A DNA stretch of 64,000 nt from Burkholderia diffusa (lineage in GTDB: Bacteria; Pseudomonadota; Gammaproteobacteria; Burkholderiales; Burkholderiaceae), in NCBI RefSeq assembly GCF_001718315.1, contig NZ_CP013362.1:2232001-2296000 (forward strand). The letters are read 5' to 3'. Position 1 is the first letter of the stretch. Every line of letters begins with the position of its first letter. The notes under the pieces were generated by a model that did no database searches, was not told the origin of the DNA, and worked only from the letters and a program-made list of their open reading frames with translations. Shown piece by piece: positions 1-9,521 of this stretch. The translations under genes and the position numbers were made by a program.

Positions 1-393
1 CGGACCGAAGTAGGCGGTGTCGCCCAGGCCCGTGCTCTTCAGGTACGCTTCGCCGCGCTTCGCCAGCGAACGCGGGTCGCGCTCGTAGCCCTTGCCGTCG
101 GCCGGCTCGACCACGTCGCAGGTCAGCACGAGGGTCGACTCTTCGTAGAACGGGTCGATGAACGCGGCGCTCGGGTCCGGCATGAGCAGCATGTCCGACG
201 CCTCGATGCCCTTCCAGCCGGCGATCGACGAGCCGTCGAATGCATGGCCGCTTTCGAACTTGTCTTCGTCAAACGCCGAAACCGGCACCGACACGTGCTG
301 TTCCTTGCCGCGCGTATCCGTGAAGCGGAAATCGACGAACTTGACGTCCTCGTCCTTCACGAGCTGCATGACGTCGGCGACGGTTTTACTCAT
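1..393 (-). CDS. glnA: Glutamine synthetase type I, N-terminal part (runs off left edge)
   Basis: This is the 5' portion of glutamine synthetase, the cytosolic enzyme that makes glutamine from glutamate, ammonia and ATP. The first 131 residues are visible and the rest lies outside the window. The beta-grasp segment [16 protein letters not shown] (about residues 19-34) and FDGSSIAGW (about 52-60) are classic GlnA landmarks. The ATG is preceded by a strong ribosome site, GGAGAAGAG. A sigma-54-like promoter and two NtrC-like boxes lie upstream, so nitrogen-limitation control is likely. The identity is clear; the family usually has about 470 residues. Confidence 0.97.
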   Translation of the reverse strand, partial: MSKTVADVMQLVKDEDVKFVDFRFTDTRGKEQHVSVPVSAFDEDKFESGHAFDGSSIAGWKGIEASDMLLMPDPSAAFIDPFYEESTLVLTCDVVEPADGKGYERDPRSLAKRGEAYLKSTGLGDTAYFGP

Positions 394-504
394 AACCTCT
401 TCTCCTGATTGAACAATTCCGGCGGACTGGGAACCGCCTCGTTTATCGAGCTGCCCGGAGTCTGGCTTTGGCGCAGCGCGCTCCGGGTCGACCGAATTCT
501 ATAT

Positions 505-520
505 AGCAGCAACCGTGCCA
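505..520 (-). promoter_or_regulatory. Putative sigma-54 (-24/-12) promoter of glnA
   Basis: On the minus strand the sequence TGGCACG-N4-CTGCT has the GG and GC dinucleotides at the correct -24/-12 spacing for RpoN. It differs from the consensus TGGCACG-N4-TTGC at one core base. Initiation would fall about 100 bases upstream of the glnA start. The gap 394-799 between glnA and the next gene holds this site and two NtrC-like boxes, and no credible gene. Confidence 0.7.
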
Positions 521-618
521 GCCAGGCGCAGAAGCGACATGAATCGCGCCAGCCCGCGCCACGGCAGGGCCCGGCTGCGCAATTCCGGGGCCGGGCGCCG
601 CATCGTCGGCCGGTCGGT

Positions 619-635
619 CGCACCTGCATGGTGCA
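619..635. promoter_or_regulatory. NtrC-like enhancer box 1
   Basis: CGCACC-TGCAT-GGTGCA matches the NtrC dyad TGCACC-N5-GGTGCA with one mismatch. It lies about 100 bp upstream of the sigma-54-like glnA promoter, a normal enhancer distance. NtrC control of glnA is well established in proteobacteria; binding here is inferred. Confidence 0.65.
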
Positions 636-688
636 AACGACCAAGCACGCCGACGTTGCGGAATCATTCTGGTGCATGCATGCCATTC

Positions 689-705
689 TGCACTTTTTTG
701 GTGAA
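689..705. promoter_or_regulatory. NtrC-like enhancer box 2
   Basis: TGCACT-TTTTT-GGTGAA fits the NtrC dyad with two mismatches and lies exactly 70 bp from box 1. Paired sites at whole helical turns are typical of NtrC enhancers. The box could also act on the rhodanese gene at 800, but no sigma-54 promoter was seen in that direction. Confidence 0.5.
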
Positions 706-799
706 CGCGTGGGCGGTGCATGCGCCGCTCGGCACGTGGACATCCGCGCGGCGGCGCCGCGCTAGAATGATCGTTTGACCGATACGGAGACCTCCTGCC

Positions 800-1264
800 A
801 TGAGTACGCTCGACCAGCTTTACGCGAAGGCCGAAGAACGCCGCGCCCAGGGCGCGCTCCACTATGCCGGCGCACTGCTGCCGGTCGAGGCATTCGAACT
901 GCTGCAGCTCGACCCGTCGGCACGCCTCGTCGACGTGCGCACGCGCGCCGAGCTCGACTGGGTCGGCCGCCCGCTCGTCGGCGACGGCCAGTACCTGCAC
1001 CTCGAATGGACGCGCTATCCGGGCGGCGTGCCGAACGCCGAATTCATCGATCAACTGAAAGCGGCTCTCCCGGCCGATACGCCCATCCTGTTCCTGTGCC
1101 GCAGCGCCGCGCGCTCGAAGCTCGCCGCGGTCGCGTCGGCGCAGGCCGGCTTCACGAAGGCGTTCGATCTGCTCGAAGGCTTCGAGGGCGGCAAGGATGC
1201 CGAAGGCCACCGCAAGACGGTCGACGGCTGGTGCTTCCGGAAACTGCCGTGGATCGGCGCCTGA
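800..1264 (+). CDS. Rhodanese-like domain protein
   Basis: This is a single-domain cytosolic rhodanese of 154 residues, likely a sulfur carrier or sulfurtransferase. The active-site loop CRSAARS (Cys about residue 100) has the six-residue length expected for sulfur transfer, and LVDVRTRAELDWVG (about 43-56) is the usual rhodanese signature. The ATG follows a GGAG-containing ribosome site. A hairpin with a T-run ends the transcript just downstream, so the gene is probably transcribed alone. The physiological sulfur acceptor cannot be read from the sequence. Confidence 0.88.
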   Translation: MSTLDQLYAKAEERRAQGALHYAGALLPVEAFELLQLDPSARLVDVRTRAELDWVGRPLVGDGQYLHLEWTRYPGGVPNAEFIDQLKAALPADTPILFLCRSAARSKLAAVASAQAGFTKAFDLLEGFEGGKDAEGHRKTVDGWCFRKLPWIGA

Positions 1265-1328
1265 CGGCGCATTCGCTTGGGCACGCCCGACTGCGACATC
1301 GTCGAGCCGGGCGATGACATCCCGATGA

Positions 1329-1357
1329 CGGGCCGCATTGCGCGGCCCGCGGTTTTT
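1329..1357 (+). terminator. Rho-independent terminator after rhodanese gene
   Basis: The arms CGGGCCGC and GCGGCCCG form a perfect 8-bp stem around a 5-base loop and are followed by CGGTTTTT. The site lies 65 bases after the rhodanese stop codon and just before the convergent MoCF-domain gene. Confidence 0.8.
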
Positions 1358-1412
1358 GTGCGGTTTTTGCCCGGCCTTTGCGCCGCCCGCATGGGTGACC
1401 GGTACGCGGCCC

Positions 1413-2228
1413 TCAGGCGCGCGGCGCGTCCGGTTCAACCACGTCGCCGCCGAGCAGGTGCACGCCTTCGCGCAGCTTCACGAACGCGGCCGCGACCGCC
1501 TCCGGCTCCCCCTTCACGCCGAGATCGATATGCCGCCGCGCATAGATCCCGCCACGCTCGGCATCGCCGACGCTTGGCAGGCTGAATACGCGCACGCCCT
1601 GGAAATCGCGCTCGATCTTCTCCATCAGCGGCGTGAGCGTCGATTCCGGCAGCTCGAACACGTACAGCGAGCGCTCCGCGTGCGGCGTCGCGTGGTGGAG
1701 ATGCTGGTACTTCGTGTCGAGCACCCATTCGATCATCGGCCACGCCATCACCGGGAAGCCCGGCACGAAGTGGAGATCGCCGACAGAGAAGCCGGGAATC
1801 CGGTTGTAGCCGTTCGGGATGATCGTCGCGCCCGCCGGGAATACGCCCATGTTGAAGCGATGCTGGTTTTCGGGCGATTCGAAATCGACCGGCGTGGCCG
1901 GATCGGCATGCGTCTCGCGGATGCGCTCCGCGATCAGCGCCTTCGCTTCCGGGTGCAGCTCGAGCGGCACGCCGAGCGCGGCGGCCGCGCACTGGCGCGT
2001 GTGGTCGTCCGGCGTCGCGCCGATGCCGCCCGTGGAGAAGACGATGTCGCCCGACGCGATCGCGCGCGCGAGCGTCGCGGTGATCCGCGCCGGATCGTCG
2101 CCGACATATTCGGCCCAGTCGAGCGCGAGGCCTCGCGCGCCGAGCAGCTCGATAACCTTGGCCAGGTGCTTGTCCTGCCGGCGGCCCGAAAGGATCTCGT
2201 CGCCGATGATGATGATGCCGATGCTCAT
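1413..2228 (-). CDS. MoCF/CinA-N domain (molybdopterin-binding-like) protein
   Basis: The 271-residue product belongs to the molybdopterin-binding-like MoaB/MogA/CinA-N fold, usually annotated as competence/damage-inducible protein A family. The N-terminus has GIIIIGDEILSG, and STGGIGATPDDHT (about residues 65-77) corresponds to the substrate-binding loop seen in CinA. The C-terminal CinA deamidase domain is absent, so NMN deamidase activity is not expected. The start chosen gives a 4-bp ATGA overlap with the upstream EI24 gene, implying translational coupling. The true substrate is unknown. Confidence 0.85.
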   Translation of the reverse strand: MSIGIIIIGDEILSGRRQDKHLAKVIELLGARGLALDWAEYVGDDPARITATLARAIASGDIVFSTGGIGATPDDHTRQCAAAALGVPLELHPEAKALIAERIRETHADPATPVDFESPENQHRFNMGVFPAGATIIPNGYNRIPGFSVGDLHFVPGFPVMAWPMIEWVLDTKYQHLHHATPHAERSLYVFELPESTLTPLMEKIERDFQGVRVFSLPSVGDAERGGIYARRHIDLGVKGEPEAVAAAFVKLREGVHLLGGDVVEPDAPRA

Positions 2229-3052
2229 GCCTGCCCCATGTCGATTGCGGTGGCGCGCGAACTCGCGCGCAGGTCGTCCAGCGCGCGCAGGCAATAGTGC
2301 CCGAACCACAGCGCCGAGAAAACGAGGATGAAAGCGTAAACCCAGATCATCGCCGCCGCCACGAACGGAAACAGCACCATCATCCAGACCGACGACACCC
2401 ATACGAAGGTCGGCACGGTGCCGAGCAGCCCGGTCGCGACGCCAATGCCGATCAGCGGCCAGCGATGCTGCCGCACCAGCGCACGGCGCTCGTCGCGGCT
2501 CGCGTGCTGCGCGAGCGCATCGTAGGTCATCACCCGGTAGGTCAGCCAGCCCCAGATCACGGGCGGCAGCAACGCGAAGAACGGCGGAATCAGCCACAGC
2601 GGGATCGTGACGACGAGCAGCACGACGCCGACGACGGCCGCGCCGAGCGAATTGAACACGCTGCCGAAGAACGTGCCGCCCCGCTTCGCCTCCAGCGCGG
2701 CGAACTGCCGGTTCGACAGGTGCCTGATCACGACGGGCATCGAGATCGTCGCGATCAGCAGCAGCACGGTCAGCACGATCAGCGGAATCGCGAGCGACAC
2801 GACGACGAACGGCGCGACGACCGCATGCAGCTGCGACATCCCGATCGCGTCGAACATGCGGTACAGCACGGCCGTGAGCACGAAGCCGTCGAGCGCGCCG
2901 CGCGCCGCGTCGATCAGCGTCTGCCACGAGAACCACAGCACGACGCCCCACAGCAGCGCCGAGACGACGAACGGCATCAGGGTGAGCCAGAGCATGCGCG
3001 GGTGCAGCGCGCTGGCGAAGGCCCGGACGAAAGAGCGCAGCAAGTCGTTCAT
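2225..3052 (-). CDS. EI24/CysZ-like inner membrane protein
   Basis: This 275-residue polytopic membrane protein has about six hydrophobic segments, for example near residues 20-40, 80-115, 140-180 and 235-260, and matches the EI24 family by its overall pattern. CysZ, the sulfate permease, is a known member, but other members are uncharacterised. Translation was taken from MNDLLRSFVRAF because the longer frame adds a non-conserved Pro/Arg-rich tail. The 3' end overlaps the MoCF-domain gene by 4 bp, so both form one operon. Transport of an anion is possible but unproven. Confidence 0.8.
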   Translation of the reverse strand: MNDLLRSFVRAFASALHPRMLWLTLMPFVVSALLWGVVLWFSWQTLIDAARGALDGFVLTAVLYRMFDAIGMSQLHAVVAPFVVVSLAIPLIVLTVLLLIATISMPVVIRHLSNRQFAALEAKRGGTFFGSVFNSLGAAVVGVVLLVVTIPLWLIPPFFALLPPVIWGWLTYRVMTYDALAQHASRDERRALVRQHRWPLIGIGVATGLLGTVPTFVWVSSVWMMVLFPFVAAAMIWVYAFILVFSALWFGHYCLRALDDLRASSRATAIDMGQA

Positions 3053-3094
3053 GCGAACCTGTATCGACGAAGAAAAACGGGGAAAGGATAAACC

Positions 3095-3130
3095 ACACGG
3101 CCCGCATGCGCCAAAGCGCATGCGGGCCGT
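3095..3130 (-). terminator. Strong hairpin after the fatty acid hydroxylase gene
   Basis: Two 16-base arms (3095-3110 and 3115-3130) are perfectly complementary around the loop CAAA. On the minus strand the hairpin is followed by TGGTTTAT, a weak T-rich tail. It lies 33 bases past the hydroxylase stop codon and before the EI24 operon start, so it probably separates the two units. Confidence 0.7.
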
Positions 3131-3163
3131 GCGGGAGAACCGTTCAACGGGAGAGCGACAGGG

Positions 3164-4138
3164 TCAGGCCGACGCCGCGCCGCGCTTCGCGGGGACGAGG
3201 CGCCGGAAGATCCGCACGAACGCGAGGCCGTGCTGCGACCAGAAGCCGTCGCCGTAGGACACGCCTTCGACCTGCTCGCGGATGCCGGTCGGCTCGACCG
3301 TGCGGTTCCACGACGCGGTGCCGAACATCATGTCCCACCACGGAAACAGCACGCCGAAGTTGCAGCCGTACTTGGTCCCTTCGTGACCGTAGCCGACTGC
3401 ATGATGGCGCCGGTGGAAAGTCGGGCTCACGAGCAGGCGCTCGCCGAGCCAGCCGAACGACAGCCGCGCATTCGTATGCTGGATGCTCTGCACGAAGTTC
3501 GTGACCGCGGTCAGCACGACGAACTGCGAGGGCGTCACGCCGATCACGAGCGCGATCGACGCGAAGAAGCACGACTGGATCACGTTGTCGAGCAGGTGGT
3601 TGCGGTCGTCGCACCAGAGCGACATCTGCCGCTGGCTGTGATGCACCGCGTGCAGTTCCCACCAGATGCCGAACTTGTGCTGCCAGCGGTGATACCAGTA
3701 GCCGGCGAAGTCGAGCACGACGAGGTAGATCGCGAACGCGACGATCGGCCGCGAGGTCACGCCCGGCCACAGATAGTCGAGGTTGATGTTCGCGATGCCG
3801 TGCAGGCGCAGCCACGCCTGGAAGCCGTCGAACACCGGCTGCAGCGCGAAGAAGAAGAACAGCGTGTAGATGCCGAGCTTCGCGATCGCCGTGTAGATCA
3901 CGTCGACCCGCACCGCGCGGCGGCTCTGCCAGCGCTCGACCGGCAGCAGCGCCTCGAGCGGACGCAGCAGCGCGAACATCAGCACCATCTGCAGCGCGCC
4001 GATGATCACCCAATACAGCGCGTCGTAGGTGTCCTCGTCATAGCCCATCAGGTTGAACTTGAAGAGGAGCGGCTGCACGACGTCGACGTACAGCCAGGTC
4101 TGGATGTCCGACACGAACGCATCGATCAGGTGCAGCAT
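3164..4138 (-). CDS. Sterol desaturase / fatty acid hydroxylase family protein
   Basis: This is an integral-membrane di-iron oxygenase-like protein of 324 residues. The three histidine clusters that bind the metal pair are visible: HRWQH, HAVHHS and a later HRRHH (with H-N-H positions between them). Several hydrophobic helices precede and separate the clusters. Relatives hydroxylate or desaturate fatty acids, sterols or carotenoids in the membrane; the substrate here cannot be deduced. The stop of the upstream YncE-like gene is only 16 bp away, so the two are probably co-transcribed. Confidence 0.87.
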   Translation of the reverse strand: MLHLIDAFVSDIQTWLYVDVVQPLLFKFNLMGYDEDTYDALYWVIIGALQMVLMFALLRPLEALLPVERWQSRRAVRVDVIYTAIAKLGIYTLFFFFALQPVFDGFQAWLRLHGIANINLDYLWPGVTSRPIVAFAIYLVVLDFAGYWYHRWQHKFGIWWELHAVHHSQRQMSLWCDDRNHLLDNVIQSCFFASIALVIGVTPSQFVVLTAVTNFVQSIQHTNARLSFGWLGERLLVSPTFHRRHHAVGYGHEGTKYGCNFGVLFPWWDMMFGTASWNRTVEPTGIREQVEGVSYGDGFWSQHGLAFVRIFRRLVPAKRGAASA

Positions 4139-4154
4139 CGCTCGCCTCCGTCCG

Positions 4155-5144
4155 TCACGCGCCGTTCGCAGCCTTCCACGGCGCGCGGTCGTAGAAGTAG
4201 ATCCCGTGCGGCGAACGGCCGACGGCGATCGTCTGCACCAGCTTGCGCGATGCGAGATCGATGATACCGACCTTCTTCGCGAAGCGGAACGTCACCCACA
4301 GCGTCTTCTTGTCGGCGGACAACTCCATGTCATCCGGCCCCGGCAGCAGGCCGGTGATGTCGCCGACGTTGGTGAGCGTGTTCTCGTCGATGATGCTGAT
4401 CGTGTTCGCGACCCGGTTGGTGACCGCGACGTGCGTGCCGTCGGCGAGCGAGCGGAAGTTGTGCGCGCCGTTGCCCGTATGGATCTGCTTGACGACCTTC
4501 TGGTTGCGCCAGTCGACCACCGCGACATAATCCGCGCCGGTCATCCCGACCAGCAGGAACTTGTCGTCCGGCGTGAGCCACAGGCCTGCCGGCACCTTGC
4601 CGACCTTCATCTTCCACTTGACCGTCTGCGTCGGCAGATCGATCGCCGCGATCTCGCCGGACACCTGCAGCGACACGAGCAGCGTCTTGCTGTCCTTCGT
4701 AAACGCGAGGTGGCTCGGCATCACCGCGAGCGGCACGCGCTTGGCGAGATGCACGTCGTGGCCGTCGTAGCTGTAGATGTCGACGCGATCGAGCCGCAGC
4801 CCCGCCGCGGCGAACCACTTGCGGTCGGGCGAGAAGCCGAGCTGGTACGGGTCGTCGATCCCCTCGACGGTGCGCTGCAGCTTGCCCGTCTTCGGATCGA
4901 GGAACATCAGGCTGTTCGAGACCGAATTTGCGACGATGAGCGACGAATTGTCGGGCGTCGCCATCAGATGGTGCGGCTCCTTGCCGGTCGGCATCGTGGA
5001 AACGACTTCGCGGGTCTGCTGGTCGATCAGGGAAAGCGTCGCTTCGGCCGAATTGAGGATGATCACGTTATTCGCATGTGCGGCGGGCGCCAGCACGGCG
5101 GCGGCCAGCGCAAGCGTGCGGCCGAAGGAAAGGAAAGTGCGCAT
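4155..5144 (-). CDS. YncE-like secreted beta-propeller protein
   Basis: The 329-residue product starts with a typical Sec signal peptide (residues about 1-24, ending AAHA-N). The remainder consists of repeated blade-like units with motifs such as LIDQQTREVV, PHHLMATPD and GRSPHGIYF, as in YVTN/YncE seven-bladed propellers. It should reside in the periplasm, where such proteins bind ligands or serve as scaffolds. It is the first gene of a likely two-gene unit with the membrane hydroxylase. No catalytic residues can be assigned. Confidence 0.85.
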   Translation of the reverse strand: MRTFLSFGRTLALAAAVLAPAAHANNVIILNSAEATLSLIDQQTREVVSTMPTGKEPHHLMATPDNSSLIVANSVSNSLMFLDPKTGKLQRTVEGIDDPYQLGFSPDRKWFAAAGLRLDRVDIYSYDGHDVHLAKRVPLAVMPSHLAFTKDSKTLLVSLQVSGEIAAIDLPTQTVKWKMKVGKVPAGLWLTPDDKFLLVGMTGADYVAVVDWRNQKVVKQIHTGNGAHNFRSLADGTHVAVTNRVANTISIIDENTLTNVGDITGLLPGPDDMELSADKKTLWVTFRFAKKVGIIDLASRKLVQTIAVGRSPHGIYFYDRAPWKAANGA

Positions 5145-5322
5145 GAAGACTCACGTCGTGGAACAGCGGTCATTGTAAAACGTTCGGCCGGCCCCGCCGG
5201 TTGACGAAAGCCCGAGTTGCGCCACTTCGACGCACGTCGCGGCGGCCGTGGAGCCGGCCGCGGCCGGCGCCCCGGGACCGCCCCGGCCAGCAGCCGGTGC
5301 GGCGCGGCCAATCGCCGTCGCG

Positions 5323-8300
5323 CTAGCGCTGCATCGATTCCCACACCTTGTGCAGACGCTTGACAGAGACAGGCATCGGCGTGCGCAGTTCCTGCGCGAA
5401 CAGCGAAATTCGCAGTTCCTCCAGCAGCCAGCGGAATTCCGCGAGGCGCGGATCGGCGACGCCGCCGCGCTGCGACACCGCGCGCTGATACTGCTGGACG
5501 AGCGGCAGCAGTTCGCCGGACTGCTTCGCGTCGCGCGCCGGGTCGGCTTTCAGCTTGTCGATCCGCAGCGCGATGCCCTTCAGGTAGCGCGGGAAATGTG
5601 CAAGCTGCACGTAAGGCGTGTCGATCACGAAGCGCTTGCCGACCAGCGCGGCGAGCTGCTGCTGCAGATCGGCGTGCGCCTGTGCGAACGGCTTCGCCTG
5701 CGCGAGCTTCTTCGCAAGCCCCGCATACTCGGCGAGGATTTGCCCGACGAGCCGCGCGATCTCCTGCGCGAGCAGGTTCAGGCGGCTCCTGCCCTCGTCG
5801 CGACGCGCGTGGAAGCTCGCGTCGTCGTCGGGCAGCGGATCCTGCAGGCACGCGCGGTCGAGCGCCGTGTCGATCAGTTGGTCGCGCAGTTCGTCCTGCG
5901 TGCCGAGCGACATGTACTGCATCGCCATCTCGCGCAGCCCCGGCAGGTTCTTCTCGAGGAACTTGATCGGCTCCTTGAGCTGCAGCGCGAACAGCCGCCG
6001 CAAGCCGGCCCGGTGGATCCGCACGGCCTCCTCCGGTGAGTCGAACACCTCGACGTCGCAATGCGTGCCGCGATCGACGAGCGCCGGATAGCCGTACAGC
6101 GTCTGGCCGCGGCGGCGAATCTCGAGCAGCTCCGGGAGCTTGCCGAAGTTCCACGTCGTCAGGTTCTCGTACAGCGCGGTCGCGCCGGCGTCCGCCGGAG
6201 CGGCCGTGTGCGGCGCCGCGCCCTTGCCCGGCTTGCCGCCCTTCGCCGAACCCGGCGCCGCGGCGAGCGCCGGCGCGTCATGCGCATCGCCCTCGCCCGC
6301 TTCGCCGCCGGGTGCGATCGTCGACGCCGCCGCGATCTTCTGGAACTGCTGCTGCGCCTGCGCGCCGAGCTCCTGGCGCAGTTGCGCGAGATTGCGCCCC
6401 ATCGCGAGCTGGCGGCCATGCTCGTCGATCACCTTGAAGTTCATGAACAGGTGCGCGGGCAACGTCTCGAGCTTGAAGTCGGCCGTCTTCATCGCGACCT
6501 GGGTCTCGCCGCGCACGTCGGCGATCAGCGCCTCGACGAGGCCGCCCGCGCCGAAGCGCTCGCGGCCCGTGCGCTCGACGAAGCCGGCCGCGTATTCGGG
6601 CAGCGGCACGCAGTGCCGGCGCAGCTTCTGCGGCAGCGACTTCAGCAGCAGCTGCACCTTTTCCTTCAGCATCCCCGGCACGAGCCATTCGCAACGGCGC
6701 GCGTCGACCTGGTTCAGCGCGTAGAGCGGCACCGCGAGCGTCACGCCGTCGCGCGGCGTGCCGGGCTCGAAATGGTACGTGAGCGCCATCTCGACGCCGG
6801 CCATCGTCGCGCGCTTCGGGAACAGCTCGGTCGTCACGCCGGCCGCCTCGTGGCGCATCAGGTCGTCGCGCGACAGGTACAGCAGGCGCTGCTTCTCCTC
6901 CGCCTGGCCGCCCTTCCTCACCTCGTCGCGATACCAGCGCTCGAACGCGGCGCCCGTGTGAATACCCTCGGGAATCGCCTGATCGTAGTACGCGTAGATC
7001 AGCTCGTCGTCGACCAGCACGTCCTGGCGGCGCGACTTGTGCTCGAGCTGCTCGATGTCGGCGAGCAGCTTGCGGTTGTGCGCGAAGAACGGCAGCTTCG
7101 TGTCGAATTCGCCTTCGACCAGCGCGCCGCGGATGAACAGCTCGCGTGCGCGCGCCGGATCCTGCTTGCCGAACGCGACGCGCCGGCGGTGGTAGATCGG
7201 CAGCCCGTACAGCGTCGCGCGCTCGAACGCGCTGACCTGCGCGGGACGCTTCTCCCAATGCGGCTCCGACAGCGATTTCTTCAGCAGGTGCGCGCCGATC
7301 TTCTCGACCCACTCCGGCTCGATCTTCGCGAGGCAGCGCGCGTACAGCCGGCTCGTCTCGACGAGTTCGGCCGCCATCACCCAGCGGCCGGCCTTCTTCG
7401 CGAGCGCCGAGCCCGGCCACAGGTAGAACTTGATCCCGCGCGCGCCGAGATAGTGCGGATCGTCGTCGGCCTTCATGCCGAGGTTGCCGAGCAGGCCCGT
7501 CAACAGGGCGAGATGGACCTGCTCGTAGGTCGCTTCGACTTCGTTGAGCCGCCAGCCGTGCTCGCGCACCACCGTCAGCAGCTGCGAATGGACATCGCGC
7601 CATTCGCGCAGCCGCAGGTGCGACAGGAAGTTCTGCCGGCACGCGTCGACCAGCTGGCGGTTCGACTTCTTGTGCGCGACGGCTTCCTCGAACCACGCCC
7701 AGATCTTCAGCCACTGCAGGAATTCCGAGCGTTCGTCGGCGAACCGGCGGTGCGCCTGATCGGCCTGCTCCTGCGCGTCGATCGGCCGGTCGCGCGGGTC
7801 CTGCACGGACAGCGCGCTTGCGATGATCAGCACCTCGCGCAGCGACTGCTGGTCGCGCGCGGCGAGAATCATCCGGCCCACGCGCGGGTCGAGCGGCAGG
7901 CGCGCGAGTTCGCGGCCGAGCGGCGTCAGCGCGTTGTCGTCGTCGACCGCGCCGAGTTCGTTGAGCAACTGGTAGCCGTCCGCGATCGCGCGGCCCGGCG
8001 GCGGCTCGAGGAACGGGAACGATTCGATCGCGGTCAGGTGCAGCGACTTCATCCGCAGGATCACCGACGCGAGCGACGAGCGCAGGATTTCCGGATCCGT
8101 GAAGCGCGCGCGCGCCTGGTAGTCGCTTTCCTCGTACAAGCGGATGCAGACGCCGTCGGCCACCCGGCCGCAACGGCCCGCGCGCTGGTTCGCAGCGGCC
8201 TGCGAGATCGATTCGACCTGCAGCTGCTCGACCTTGTTGCGGTACGAGTAGCGCTTCACGCGCGCGAGGCCAGTGTCGACGACGTAGCGGATGCCCGGCA

Positions 8301-9513
8301 CCGTCAGCGACGTTTCGGCCACGTTGGTCGCGAGCACGATGCGGCGTGCGTTCGACGCCTTGAACACCTTGTCCTGGTCGGCCGCCGACAGCCGCGCGAA
8401 CAACGGCAGGATCTCGGTATGCGGCGGATGATGCTTGCGCAGCGCCTCGGCCGCCTCGCGAATCTCGCGCTCGCCGGGCAGGAACACCAGCACGTCGCCC
8501 GGGCCTTCGCGGCACAGTTCGTCGACCGCGTCGACGATCGCGTCCATCAGGTCGCGTTCGGCCTCGCGCGCGGTCTTCACGCGATCGCGGCCGCCCGTGC
8601 CTTCGGCGTTCTTCACGGCCGGGCGATCCTCGGCCACCGGCCGGTAGCGCATCTCGACCGGGTACAGCCGCCCGCTCACCTCGATCACGGGCGCCGGGCG
8701 CTCGTCGGTGCCGAAATGGCGCGCGAAGCGATCGGCGTCGATCGTCGCGGACGTGACGATCAGCTTCAGGTCCGGCCGCCTCGGCAGGATCTCCTTCAGG
8801 TAGCCCAGCAGGAAGTCGATGTTCAGGCTGCGTTCGTGCGCCTCGTCGATGATCAGCGTGTCGTACGCCTTCAGCAGCGGGTCGGTCTGCGTTTCGGCGA
8901 GCAGGATGCCGTCCGTCATCAGCTTGACGGACGCGCCCGGCGCGAGATTGTCGGTGAAGCGCACCTTGTAGCCGACCACTTCGCCGAACGGCGTGCCGAG
9001 CTCCTCGGCGATGCGCCGGCCCGTCGACGACGCGGCCAGGCGCCGCGGCTGCGTATGGCCGATCAGGCCCGTGCCGCCGGCGCCGAGGCCACGGCCAAGA
9101 TCGAGACAGATCTTCGGCAGCTGGGTCGTCTTGCCCGAACCCGTTTCACCGCAGACGATGACGACCTGATGACCGGCGATCGCGCGCGCGATTTCGTCGC
9201 GCTTGCCCGACACGGGCAGGCTTTCGGGGTACGTGATCGGCGGAACGGGATTGGGCGCGACGGCCGCGCGCGGCGGACGTTCGCGGCGCGGCGCGCGCTC
9301 GCCGGCGCCCTGCGGCGCGCCCTTCGCGGCCGGCTGGCCCGGCTCGCGGCGCGGCTCGTCGCCGCGCGGCCCGCGCGGCGGCTTGCCCGCCTGCTGTTGC
9401 TGCCGGCGCGGCGGCTGGCCCTGCTGCTGACGCGCATCGGCCGCACCATCCAGGTGCTTCGCCGACGGCGCGTTTGCCCGCGTCGGCGCGGGACTTTTAG
9501 GTACATTCGACAT
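5323..9513 (-). CDS. hrpA: ATP-dependent RNA helicase HrpA (DEAH box)
   Basis: This DEAH-box RNA helicase of 1396 residues is close to the usual HrpA length (about 1300). The Walker A motif GETGSGKTT is at about residues 122-130, DEAH at 224-227, and the motifs SATID, NVAETSLTVPG and QRAGRCGR follow in order. The helicase core is followed by HA2, OB-fold and the long DUF3418 C-terminal region. The first 90 residues are low-complexity, rich in Gln, Pro, Arg and Gly, and probably disordered; they lie outside the conserved core. E. coli HrpA acts on mRNA and on stalled or collided ribosomes. The ATG is only 23 bp from the divergent argA start. Confidence 0.96.
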   Translation of the reverse strand: MSNVPKSPAPTRANAPSAKHLDGAADARQQQGQPPRRQQQQAGKPPRGPRGDEPRREPGQPAAKGAPQGAGERAPRRERPPRAAVAPNPVPPITYPESLPVSGKRDEIARAIAGHQVVIVCGETGSGKTTQLPKICLDLGRGLGAGGTGLIGHTQPRRLAASSTGRRIAEELGTPFGEVVGYKVRFTDNLAPGASVKLMTDGILLAETQTDPLLKAYDTLIIDEAHERSLNIDFLLGYLKEILPRRPDLKLIVTSATIDADRFARHFGTDERPAPVIEVSGRLYPVEMRYRPVAEDRPAVKNAEGTGGRDRVKTAREAERDLMDAIVDAVDELCREGPGDVLVFLPGEREIREAAEALRKHHPPHTEILPLFARLSAADQDKVFKASNARRIVLATNVAETSLTVPGIRYVVDTGLARVKRYSYRNKVEQLQVESISQAAANQRAGRCGRVADGVCIRLYEESDYQARARFTDPEILRSSLASVILRMKSLHLTAIESFPFLEPPPGRAIADGYQLLNELGAVDDDNALTPLGRELARLPLDPRVGRMILAARDQQSLREVLIIASALSVQDPRDRPIDAQEQADQAHRRFADERSEFLQWLKIWAWFEEAVAHKKSNRQLVDACRQNFLSHLRLREWRDVHSQLLTVVREHGWRLNEVEATYEQVHLALLTGLLGNLGMKADDDPHYLGARGIKFYLWPGSALAKKAGRWVMAAELVETSRLYARCLAKIEPEWVEKIGAHLLKKSLSEPHWEKRPAQVSAFERATLYGLPIYHRRRVAFGKQDPARARELFIRGALVEGEFDTKLPFFAHNRKLLADIEQLEHKSRRQDVLVDDELIYAYYDQAIPEGIHTGAAFERWYRDEVRKGGQAEEKQRLLYLSRDDLMRHEAAGVTTELFPKRATMAGVEMALTYHFEPGTPRDGVTLAVPLYALNQVDARRCEWLVPGMLKEKVQLLLKSLPQKLRRHCVPLPEYAAGFVERTGRERFGAGGLVEALIADVRGETQVAMKTADFKLETLPAHLFMNFKVIDEHGRQLAMGRNLAQLRQELGAQAQQQFQKIAAASTIAPGGEAGEGDAHDAPALAAAPGSAKGGKPGKGAAPHTAAPADAGATALYENLTTWNFGKLPELLEIRRRGQTLYGYPALVDRGTHCDVEVFDSPEEAVRIHRAGLRRLFALQLKEPIKFLEKNLPGLREMAMQYMSLGTQDELRDQLIDTALDRACLQDPLPDDDASFHARRDEGRSRLNLLAQEIARLVGQILAEYAGLAKKLAQAKPFAQAHADLQQQLAALVGKRFVIDTPYVQLAHFPRYLKGIALRIDKLKADPARDAKQSGELLPLVQQYQRAVSQRGGVADPRLAEFRWLLEELRISLFAQELRTPMPVSVKRLHKVWESMQR

Positions 9514-9521
9514 GGGGGCGC

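Noticed and set aside
5145-5322. GC-rich self-complementary stretch after hrpA as terminator
   Set aside because: Many short G/C pairings are possible but no clear stem with a T-tract was found.
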